Shown: positions 38,127 through 48,661 of the stretch, piece after piece | Numbering within the stretch: the stretch's first letter is position 1 | Layout: every line of letters starts with the position of its first letter | Source: an uncultured Enterobacteriaceae bacterium | GTDB taxonomy: Bacteria; Pseudomonadota; Gammaproteobacteria; Enterobacterales; Enterobacteriaceae | Length of the DNA: 63,195 nt | Assembly: GCA_945271245.1 (NCBI GenBank) | Contig: CALYPF010000002.1 | Coordinates: 1 to 63,195, forward strand | Direction of reading: 5' to 3' | Position numbers and translations under genes: made by a program | The notes under the pieces: generated by a model | What the model was told of the DNA's origin: nothing | The model's input: the letters and a program-made list of their open reading frames with translations, nothing else | Databases searched by the model: none

Positions 38127-39581
38127 TTATTTCTCAATTGGATAGATAGTGCCGGTATTCATTATGCCGTTCGGATCGAACTGTTTCTTCAGCCCTTCCA
38201 GCAGCGGCCAGGCGGTGCCGTGCTCCATTTTCGACCAGTGTACGCGGTGTTTGCCGATACCGTGATGGTGCACCATGGAACCGCCAAGATTGATCGTCTC
38301 TTCACAGATAATTTTGTTCAGCGGGTTGTGGTATTTGTCTATCTCTTCTTCCGGTTTGCAGTCCACGACGTTGTAGTCATACACGAAGTACATGTTGGTG
38401 CCGTTAATGTAGCTATGAGAAGAGTGACCGCCCAGCATCGTGATGTCATCCGCATACGGGAATTCTGTACGGATACGGTGAATAACGCGCTCATAAATTT
38501 GGTGGATGCAGCTCCAGTCGCCGGAGACTTCGGTCGTGAAACCCATGTTGCCAGTTTTCAGGATTTGTACCCGCTCGGCGGCCACTTTTTCCGGCCCCCA
38601 GTTCAGGTTATTGAACCAGTTTTCAATTAATTTGCTGTCTACGCGCTGGCACTCAGGATAGCGGGCAACGATGTCCGCGATGCCTTCCCCGGTCGCCTGT
38701 GCAATACGCGGGTTACCTTCTGCCATAAAGATCAGCACGCATTTACCGTCGGCGAAGTGAGTAAAGTGCTGGGAGCCGTCTTCTGCATCGTACAGGCGGG
38801 CGATCGACGGACGATATCCCTCCACCATCACTTCGCGCAGAATGTCGAAACCGAGCTTCATGTCATCCAGGATATAACCGTAAAACAGGTTATTTTCCGG
38901 CATAAATTTAAAAATTTTTACCGTAACTTCGGTGATGTAGCACAGCGCCCCTTCGTTACCGATGATGATATGGCGAATATCCGGCCCGGCGGCGCGGCGC
39001 GGCACGTTTTTAATGCGGGTGACGGTGCCGTCTGCCAGTACCGCCTCCAGCCCGACCACCATATCTTCAATCGCGCCGTACAGCGTGGAAAATTGCCCGA
39101 TGCTGCGGGTCGCCACCAACCCGCCCATTTGTGCCAGCGGTTTTGACTGAGGCGAGTGGCCGGTGGTGTAGCCTTTAGCACGCAGCGCATTTTCTAATAT
39201 TTCCAGCGGTACGCCGCACTGGGCGGTGGCCTGCATATTCTCAATATCAATATCGATGATTTTGTTCATGCCAGAACCGTCAAGAACCAGCGAGTTTTTT
39301 ACCACGGTTTCCAGCCCGCCTTCGGTGGCAGATGCTCCAGTGCGCGGAACGCCGTTGATTTTGTGCTGATTCATGAACGAAAGCACCCGGGAAACCTGCT
39401 CGGTCGAACCTAGTTTCACTACCGCCGCCGGCAAAGGCAGGGTAAAGACGCCGTGAATATCGGCATATTTTCTGAAGCGATCGACGCTGTTTTTCTTCAG
39501 TACATTTTCATCGGTAACGACACGCTCAGGGCCGACGATTTCTTTGACCTGTTCAACAATTGCTTCGCGGGATAAAGACAT
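38127..39581 (-). CDS. ygcU: YgcU, FAD-linked oxidase / dehydrogenase
   Basis: FAD-binding type 4 (PCMH/VAO) flavoprotein of 484 aa, related to glycolate oxidase subunits and alkyl-DHAP synthases. The FAD domain shows PRTGASATEGGLETVV and GHSPQSKPLAQMGGLVATRSIGQ; the C-terminal HHHGIGKHRVHW carries likely catalytic histidines. Probably oxidises a hydroxy-acid or sugar-phosphate substrate and passes electrons to the YgcQR ETF; the substrate is unknown. Intact. Confidence 0.88.
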   Translation of the reverse strand: MSLSREAIVEQVKEIVGPERVVTDENVLKKNSVDRFRKYADIHGVFTLPLPAAVVKLGSTEQVSRVLSFMNQHKINGVPRTGASATEGGLETVVKNSLVLDGSGMNKIIDIDIENMQATAQCGVPLEILENALRAKGYTTGHSPQSKPLAQMGGLVATRSIGQFSTLYGAIEDMVVGLEAVLADGTVTRIKNVPRRAAGPDIRHIIIGNEGALCYITEVTVKIFKFMPENNLFYGYILDDMKLGFDILREVMVEGYRPSIARLYDAEDGSQHFTHFADGKCVLIFMAEGNPRIAQATGEGIADIVARYPECQRVDSKLIENWFNNLNWGPEKVAAERVQILKTGNMGFTTEVSGDWSCIHQIYERVIHRIRTEFPYADDITMLGGHSSHSYINGTNMYFVYDYNVVDCKPEEEIDKYHNPLNKIICEETINLGGSMVHHHGIGKHRVHWSKMEHGTAWPLLEGLKKQFDPNGIMNTGTIYPIEK

Positions 39582-39664
39582 AGTATTTCCTTCCTGATTT
39601 AAGAGTAAATATGCAGCAGAAACCGCCCAGTTTCGTTTTCAATATGTTTAAAGGCCCGGAAGAA

Positions 39665-40450
39665 TTAACGGACTAAATATCCGCCATCGACGACCAATAA
39701 ATGCCCATTCACGTAATCTGATGCGCGGCTGGCGAGAAATACCATGGCCCCCATTAAATCCTGAGTATCTCCCCAACGATTAGCGGGAATATGATCGAGC
39801 ACGCGTTGATTGGTTTCCGGATTACTGCGCGTGGCGGTAGTAATATCCGTTGCGTAATAGCCGGGCGCAATACCATTAACCTGAATATTATATTGTCCAA
39901 GTTCATCACAATAAGATTTCGTTAGGCCAGCAAGAGCGTGCTTGGTTGCTGAATAAGCCGGAGACCACTGGCCGCCCAAATAAGAAAAAAGAGAGCAAAT
40001 ATTAATAATTTTACCGCTCTGCTGGGGGATCATTATTTTTGCCGCTTCATAACTTAATTCAAACGCGGCGGTCAGGTTAACGTTAATCATTGGGTCCCAG
40101 TCCGCACGACCAAAATCCAACACTTTATTAAGCTTACAAATACCGGCGTTATTCACCAGGATATCCACGCTGCCGAATCGTTCACAGCAGGCGGCGATAA
40201 TATCGCGCGGGGCGCCGGGGGCGGTGATATCCACCTGCATAAATTCAACCTGAACGCCCTGCTGTTCAATTAGCTCGCGGGTTTCGCCGTTATCCATAAT
40301 AAAACTTGGGATAAATAGGTTAGCGCCTGCTTTCGCCAGCGCCAGCGCAAATGCCTGCCCGAGGCCGCTGTTGCCGCCGGTCACAATAGCGGTTTTGCCC
40401 TTTAGCGAGAAGAAATCCATTGAAAACGCATTGAGAGATTCGATTGACAT
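39665..40450 (-). CDS. ygcW: YgcW, short-chain dehydrogenase/reductase
   Basis: Classical SDR of 261 aa, nearly identical to E. coli YgcW. The NAD(P) motif is VTGGNSGLGQAFALAL, followed by NNAGI; the catalytic Ser-Tyr-Lys set is in SLFSYLGG and YSATKHAL. Substrate unknown. First gene of the minus-strand operon, and preceded by a leader terminator 33 nt before its start codon. Confidence 0.92.
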   Translation of the reverse strand: MSIESLNAFSMDFFSLKGKTAIVTGGNSGLGQAFALALAKAGANLFIPSFIMDNGETRELIEQQGVQVEFMQVDITAPGAPRDIIAACCERFGSVDILVNNAGICKLNKVLDFGRADWDPMINVNLTAAFELSYEAAKIMIPQQSGKIINICSLFSYLGGQWSPAYSATKHALAGLTKSYCDELGQYNIQVNGIAPGYYATDITTATRSNPETNQRVLDHIPANRWGDTQDLMGAMVFLASRASDYVNGHLLVVDGGYLVR

Positions 40451-40473
40451 AGCTGGCTCCGTATTCCTTTAAG

Positions 40474-40520
40474 CAAAAAAAAGAAAGGCGACTTCCCCCA
40501 AAAGAGGGAAGTCGCCTTTC
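40474..40520 (-). terminator. intrinsic terminator in the ygcW leader
   Basis: On the minus strand a perfect 15-bp stem (GAAAGGCGACTTCCC / GGGAAGTCGCCTTTC, 40483-40520) is followed by nine T (40474-40482). It lies only 33 nt before the ygcW ATG, downstream of any promoter in the intergenic region. It therefore cannot serve an upstream gene and is likely a conditional (attenuation/antitermination) terminator. Confidence 0.85.
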
Positions 40521-40573
40521 TCATATTCTCTGGCAACTGAGCGCAATTTTTAACACAGCCACCAAGCATTGAA

Positions 40574-40589
40574 CGTGACGAGAATCACA
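40574..40589. promoter_or_regulatory. CRP-like site 1 between ygcW and yqcE
   Basis: CGTGA-N6-TCACA, one mismatch from the CRP core TGTGA-N6-TCACA. It lies in the divergent promoter region of two catabolic operons. Confidence 0.55.
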
Positions 40590-40631
40590 GCGTTTTATCG
40601 CACATATTTTAATTCAGTAAAAGAGAGAAGC

Positions 40632-40647
40632 GTGATTATTCTCACAT
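40632..40647. promoter_or_regulatory. CRP-like site 2 between ygcW and yqcE
   Basis: CGTGA-N6-TCACA again, 58 bp from site 1. Two such sites in one short intergenic region make cAMP-CRP control likely. Confidence 0.55.
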
Positions 40648-40696
40648 CGTCATTATCATCGACATGCTATTTGTAGTCGCCATTACTAGAGACGAT

Positions 40697-40746
40697 GAGA
40701 AAAGTAATCTGCCCCACAAAGGGCGGCTTACTTTTCTCTTTTTTTT
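40697..40746 (+). terminator. intrinsic terminator in the yqcE leader
   Basis: Stem GAGAAAAGTAA / TTACTTTTCTC with an inner GCCC/GGGC (40697-40738), then eight T. It lies 24 nt before the yqcE start codon. The arrangement mirrors the ygcW leader, including the sequence T8-9-GC-T after the hairpin. Confidence 0.85.
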
Positions 40747-40770
40747 GCTCAATAAAAACGGGAATATGCT

Positions 40771-42075
40771 ATGCAACAACACTCATATAGACGCTGGATA
40801 ACGCTCGCCATTATTAGTTTTAGCGGCGGCGTCAGCTTCGACTTAGCTTATTTGCGTTATATCTATCAAATACCCATGGCAAAATTCATGGAATTCAGTA
40901 ATACCGAAATCGGCCTAATTATGAGCACGTTCGGCATTACCGCCATTATTTTATATGCACCAAGCGGTGTTATTGCCGATAAGTTTTCACACCGCAAAAT
41001 GATTACCTCTGCGATGGTGATTACCGGGTTACTTGGACTTATTATGATGACCTATCCACCGCTGTGGATGATGCTTATTATTCAGGTCGCGTTCGCCGTC
41101 ACTACTATCCTGATGCTGTGGTCGGTCTCGATTAAAGCCGCCTCGATGCTCGGCTCGCATAGCGAACAAGGGAAAATTATGGGCTGGATGGAAGGGCTAC
41201 GCGGCGTGGGCGTCATGTCGCTGGCGGTATTTACAATGTGGGTTTTCTCACGCTTCGCCCCGGATAATCCCAATAGCCTGAAAACCGTTATTTTTATTTA
41301 CAGCGCTGTTTATCTTCTGCTGGGGATCCTGTGCTGGTTTTTTGTTAGCGATGGCGATAGTCGGCAGCATGAGGCCGAGAGCAGGCATAGTAAAACGTTT
41401 CAGATTGGCGATATCCTTTCCGTACTGCGCATTGGTACCACCTGGTATTGCAGCATGATTATCTTCGGTGTGTATACGATTTACGCCATCCTGAGTTACT
41501 CCACCAATTATCTTACCGAAATGTACGGGATGTCGCTGGTCGCCGCCAGCTATATGGGCATCGTGATTAATAAAATCTTCCGCGCGATTTGCGGGCCGCT
41601 GGGCGGTCTGATTACAACTTATAGCCGGGTGAAATCCCCCACGCGCGTGATTCAGATTCTGGCGACCATTGGCGCGCTAACGCTTATCGCCCTGCTGGCA
41701 ACGAACCGCCATCCCCAGTCTGTCGCCATTGGTATTACGCTCATCCTGCTGCTTGGCTTCACATGCTATGCCTCGCGCGGCCTCTATTTTGCCTGCCCCG
41801 GAGAAGCGAAAACCCCAACCTTTATTATGGGCACCACGGTAGGAATTTGTTCCGTTATCGGCTTCTTACCTGACGTATTTGTCTACCCGATTGTTGGCCG
41901 CTGGCAGGATACGCTGCCCGCCGCGGAGGCCTATCGCAATATGTGGCTGATGGGACTTGCCGCAATGTGCATGGTGATTGTTTTTACTTTTTTGCTATTT
42001 AGAAAAATACGCGCGGCAGGCGCGCGCGATAGCCAGACCGAGACGACGCCTCCCCCGGCGCGCGAAACCGCATGA
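40771..42075 (+). CDS. yqcE: YqcE, MFS transporter
   Basis: Major facilitator superfamily permease (434 aa), close to E. coli YqcE. Twelve hydrophobic segments are expected; the conserved loop PSGVIADKFSHRKM between TM2 and TM3 and FLPDVFVYPIVGRWQD near the end are visible. It is co-transcribed with the ygcE kinase (27 nt apart), so it probably imports the kinase substrate. A terminator hairpin sits in its leader. Confidence 0.92.
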   Translation: MQQHSYRRWITLAIISFSGGVSFDLAYLRYIYQIPMAKFMEFSNTEIGLIMSTFGITAIILYAPSGVIADKFSHRKMITSAMVITGLLGLIMMTYPPLWMMLIIQVAFAVTTILMLWSVSIKAASMLGSHSEQGKIMGWMEGLRGVGVMSLAVFTMWVFSRFAPDNPNSLKTVIFIYSAVYLLLGILCWFFVSDGDSRQHEAESRHSKTFQIGDILSVLRIGTTWYCSMIIFGVYTIYAILSYSTNYLTEMYGMSLVAASYMGIVINKIFRAICGPLGGLITTYSRVKSPTRVIQILATIGALTLIALLATNRHPQSVAIGITLILLLGFTCYASRGLYFACPGEAKTPTFIMGTTVGICSVIGFLPDVFVYPIVGRWQDTLPAAEAYRNMWLMGLAAMCMVIVFTFLLFRKIRAAGARDSQTETTPPPARETA

Positions 42076-42102
42076 CATCACAGGCATAAAGGAGAAATGG
42101 CG

Positions 42103-43581
42103 ATGTCCAAAAAATACATCATTGGCATTGATGGCGGCAGCCAAAGCACGAAGGTCGTCATGTACGATCTCGATGGAAACGTGATTTGCGAAGGTAAAGG
42201 AGCGCTCCAGCCGATGTACACGCCGGATGCGGACACCGTCGAGCACCCGGATGACGATTTATGGACCTCCCTGTGCTGCGCCGGGAAAGATCTGATGCGT
42301 CAGTTTACCGGCGATCCTGCTGATATCGTCGGCATCGGGCTGGGTTCTATTCGCTGCTGCCGCGCGCTGCTTAAAGCCGACGGTACACCGGCCGCGCAGC
42401 TAATTAGCTGGCAGGATGCCCGCGTGACGCGCCCGTATGAGCACGCCGACAGTAGCGTTGCCTGGGTTACCTCGTTTTCCGGGTATTTAACCCATCGCCT
42501 GACCGGGGAGTTTAAAGACAATATCGCTAACTATTTTGGGCAGTGGCCGGTGGATTACCAGACCTGGGACTGGAGCCGTGACCCGCAGGTTATACGCAAG
42601 TTTCAAATCCCCAGAGAGATGCTATTTGACGTACAGATGCCAGGCACGGTGTTAGGGAAAATTACCTCACAGGCCGCGCAGGTTACGGGCTTTCCCTGCG
42701 ATTTGCCGCTGGTATGTACTACCAGCGATAAGCCGGTAGAAGCGCTGGGCGCAGGGCTATTAGATGATAAGACCGTGGTCATTTCGCTGGGCACCTATAT
42801 CGCACTGATGATGAACGGTAAAGCCCTGCCGACCGATCCGGTTCACTACTGGCCGATTATGTCTTCCATTCCGGAAACCTTGCTGTACGAAGGCTACGGC
42901 ATCCGCAGAGGAATGTGGACCGTGAGCTGGCTGCGGGACATGCTGGGCGAATCGCTGTTAAAAGAAGCGGCGGCCAGCGGCGTATCGCCGGAAGATTATC
43001 TTAATCATAGGGCCAGCGCGGTTTCCCCGGGCTGTGACGGCCTGATGGCGGTGCTGGACTGGTTAACTAACCCCTGGGAACCCTATAAACGCGGAATTTT
43101 TATCGGCTTTAATGCCACTATGGACTATGCCTGGATGTATCGGGCAATACTCGAAAGCATTGCGATGACGCTGAAGAATAACTACGACAGTATGGCGGGC
43201 GAGATGAACCATTACGCCAGCCGGCTTATTGTTACCGGCGGCGGCTCTAACAGCGACCTGTTTATGCAGATTTTCGCCGATGTTTTCAATTTGCCAACCC
43301 AACGTAATACCATCAATAGCTGCGCAAGTTTGGGCGCCGCGATTAATACGGCCGTCGGGCTGGGGCTTTATCCTTCTTACGAAGACGCTATTCGTAAGAT
43401 GGTACACGTCAAAGACATTTTTGAGCCTGTGCGGCAAAATGTCGAACGCTATGCGGCGATAAACCAGGGAATATTTAAAGAGCTCCCCCGCTATACCGAT
43501 CCGATTTTGAAAAAGTCATATGCTATTTTTCACGGAGAGGTTAACGAGGAAGAGAGCATTCAAAGCTGGTCTAATGCCTGA
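42103..43581 (+). CDS. ygcE: YgcE, FGGY-family carbohydrate kinase
   Basis: Sugar or polyol kinase of the FGGY (glycerol/xylulose kinase) family. I prefer the ATG at 42103 (492 aa, E. coli length), since AAGGAG is 8-9 nt upstream; an ATG at 42097 is too close. The ATPase-fold start is IIGIDGGSQSTKVVMYD and the late phosphate-binding motif is IVTGGGSNSDLFMQIFADV. Substrate unknown. Confidence 0.92.
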   Translation: MSKKYIIGIDGGSQSTKVVMYDLDGNVICEGKGALQPMYTPDADTVEHPDDDLWTSLCCAGKDLMRQFTGDPADIVGIGLGSIRCCRALLKADGTPAAQLISWQDARVTRPYEHADSSVAWVTSFSGYLTHRLTGEFKDNIANYFGQWPVDYQTWDWSRDPQVIRKFQIPREMLFDVQMPGTVLGKITSQAAQVTGFPCDLPLVCTTSDKPVEALGAGLLDDKTVVISLGTYIALMMNGKALPTDPVHYWPIMSSIPETLLYEGYGIRRGMWTVSWLRDMLGESLLKEAAASGVSPEDYLNHRASAVSPGCDGLMAVLDWLTNPWEPYKRGIFIGFNATMDYAWMYRAILESIAMTLKNNYDSMAGEMNHYASRLIVTGGGSNSDLFMQIFADVFNLPTQRNTINSCASLGAAINTAVGLGLYPSYEDAIRKMVHVKDIFEPVRQNVERYAAINQGIFKELPRYTDPILKKSYAIFHGEVNEEESIQSWSNA

Positions 43582-43589
43582 CACAGTAA

Positions 43590-43619
43590 GCCGGTAGCGA
43601 TTCGCGCCGGCGGCTTCTT
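43590..43619. terminator. likely bidirectional terminator between ygcE and queE
   Basis: Imperfect hairpin AAGCCG...CGGCGGCTT followed by CTTTT, in the 38-nt gap between the converging genes. Confidence 0.5.
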
Positions 43620-44291
43620 TTAGGCGATGTTTAAATACTTGTGCGTCTGCATCGACAGGCGCCAGTTTCTCGCAATGCAGGTGTCAATGCACAGCCGGGT
43701 AGCCTCTTCTTTCTGGCTAATAGGCTGAAGCGCAATTACGCGCGGCTTATCGTCGGTAAGCGTTTCCAGCAGCTCATCCAGCGCCTCGATATCGCGCGCG
43801 CGCCCCACCGGATGTTTAATTTCATTAGCGCGATGAAGCGCCTGAGACAGTACTTCATAACCACCGCGCATATTAACCTTTGGCGAGACGGTGACCCAGG
43901 TATCGTGAGAGCAGCGTACTTCATGCGTGCCGCTGGTTTCAATCTGGCAGCGATAGCCATTTTGCTCCAGTAAATGGGTCAATGCCGTAAGATCGTGAAT
44001 GCAGGGCTCGCCGCCTGTAATAACGATATGGCGCGCCGTCCAGCCCTGACGCGCGATAGCCGTAAGCAGCTCTTCCGCCGTTGCCGCTCCCCATTTATCG
44101 CTCTCTTTGGTTTTCGCCAAAACGCTGAATAGCGACACTTCCCTGTCAGCAAGCTTGTCCCAGGTATGTTTGGTGTCGCACCAGGGGCAGCCGACCGGAC
44201 ATCCCTGTAGCCGAATAAAAATGGCGGGCACGCCGGTAAAATAACCCTCGCCTTGTAGGGTCTGGAACATCTCGTTGATGGGGTACTGCAT
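43620..44291 (-). CDS. queE: 7-carboxy-7-deazaguanine synthase (radical SAM)
   Basis: Radical SAM enzyme of queuosine synthesis that contracts carboxytetrahydropterin to CDG. The 223-residue protein has the cluster cysteines in GCPVGCPWCDTKHTW and the SAM/GGE motif VITGGEPCIHDL. It converges on ygcE. Confidence 0.96.
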   Translation of the reverse strand: MQYPINEMFQTLQGEGYFTGVPAIFIRLQGCPVGCPWCDTKHTWDKLADREVSLFSVLAKTKESDKWGAATAEELLTAIARQGWTARHIVITGGEPCIHDLTALTHLLEQNGYRCQIETSGTHEVRCSHDTWVTVSPKVNMRGGYEVLSQALHRANEIKHPVGRARDIEALDELLETLTDDKPRVIALQPISQKEEATRLCIDTCIARNWRLSMQTHKYLNIA

Positions 44292-44390
44292 AATTATCTC
44301 TGTTGAAGAACAAACGGTAAGTATCGCAGATTAAGCGCAAACGATCAGCCCGGATTGGCGCGGTATATCGCACCCGGCTAACCGCAGGGC

Positions 44391-44419
44391 AAAAAAATAC
44401 CGGCCAAATGGCCGGTATT
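44391..44419 (-). terminator. eno intrinsic terminator
   Basis: Hairpin AATACCGGCC-AAAT-GGCCGGTATT (44396-44419), followed on the minus strand by seven or more T. It sits 20 nt past the eno stop. Confidence 0.9.
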
Positions 44420-44438
44420 CGTAATTCAGGAAAGACGA

Positions 44439-45752
<1,314 letters not shown>

Positions 45753-45907
45753 TCACTTAGTTAAACTAAAACTCCGTATTAACAGCGCGCCGACCGTACT
45801 TTCATATTACCGCCATTCCGGCTTGCCTCTTTGGCGCTCTCACCAACTCGTTGAGTCAGGCTGCGCTGAGACTGGCGCATGGCTGCGCGCTGTCAGTATT
45901 AACTATC

Positions 45908-47560
<1,653 letters not shown>

Positions 47561-47769
47561 TTAGGTTTAAGGACGATGGAATAACCAAGACGGGAAACTA
47601 GTATACCCGAACAGCAAGGCTCCCACAAACATTCCTTCTTCGCCGCTTACCCGGCACAGCCGCAGCGCGAAACCAGAGAAATTAATGATTATGGGAGAAA
47701 TGTTTTTGATGTAAATCAACGAGTTGTTCCCCACGATTGATAATAGTTCCATCTGGATATAAAAAGACG

Positions 47770-48561
47770 TTATATATCATATTCCTGACGTTTAACCTGC
47801 TGCCAGGCGTCTTCCATTTGCGCTAATGAAGCCTGCTCCATTTGCAGCCCCTGACTGGCAATGATTTGTTCAACCTCGCGGAAGCGGCGTTCAAATTTAT
47901 GGTTAGCCTGCGCCAGAGCCATTTCTGCTTTAGTGCCTAAATGTCGCGCCAGGTTCACCGTTGCAAATAGCAGGTCGCCCACTTCTTCTTCAAGCTTACG
48001 CTCATCGACGACGGCCTGCGTCGCTTCATACATGACTTCATCCAGCTCTTCATGGATTTTATCCACTACCGGCCCTAGGGTAGTCCAGTCGAATCCGACG
48101 GCGGAAACCCGCTTTTGAATCTTTTGCGCGCGCATCAGCGCCGGCATCGCTTCAGGAATATCATCCAGCGCGGAGAATTGTGCTTTTTCAGCGCGTTCGG
48201 CGCTCTTAGTCTGTTCCCAGTTCGCCAGTATCGCTTCAGAGTCAGTAAACGATGCCGTACCAAAGATATGCGGATGGCGGCGCTCCAACTTGTCGTTTAT
48301 TGCCGCACAAATATCATTAAAATCAAAGTGGCCCTGTTCCTGAGCCATCTGTGCATAAAATACTACCTGAAAAAGTAAATCACCCAGTTCACCGCGTAAG
48401 TCCACATAATCTTCGCGTGCTATCGCATCCAGCACTTCATAGGTTTCTTCCAGGGTATGGGGCGCTATCGATGAAAAGGTCTGCTTTTTGTCCCATGGGC
48501 AGCCGATTTGCGGATCGCGCAGGCGCTGCATAATGCCAAGAAGACGTTCTATTTGATTCAT
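47770..48561 (-). CDS. mazG: nucleoside triphosphate pyrophosphohydrolase MazG
   Basis: Hydrolyses nucleoside triphosphates to monophosphates, and in E. coli lowers ppGpp effects. From MNQIERLLGIMQRLRD (start 48561) it is 263 residues, as in E. coli. Two MazG repeats with acidic metal motifs are seen (HTLEETYEVLDAI and RKLEEEVGDLLFATVN). An upstream in-frame Met would add 43 unrelated residues. It lies downstream of relA. Confidence 0.96.
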   Translation of the reverse strand: MNQIERLLGIMQRLRDPQIGCPWDKKQTFSSIAPHTLEETYEVLDAIAREDYVDLRGELGDLLFQVVFYAQMAQEQGHFDFNDICAAINDKLERRHPHIFGTASFTDSEAILANWEQTKSAERAEKAQFSALDDIPEAMPALMRAQKIQKRVSAVGFDWTTLGPVVDKIHEELDEVMYEATQAVVDERKLEEEVGDLLFATVNLARHLGTKAEMALAQANHKFERRFREVEQIIASQGLQMEQASLAQMEDAWQQVKRQEYDI

Positions 48562-48661
48562 ATGATTCCCTGACTTTACTGTCTCGTCCATGGCACGGTG
48601 CGCCTGACGAGCCGGAAATATCAGCGCCAAAACGCTATTGCCGCGCCGGCGCCGCTGATTT

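Noticed and set aside
38220-39146. Long open frames on the plus strand opposite ygcU
   Set aside because: Shadows of a strongly supported flavoprotein gene, without start signals.
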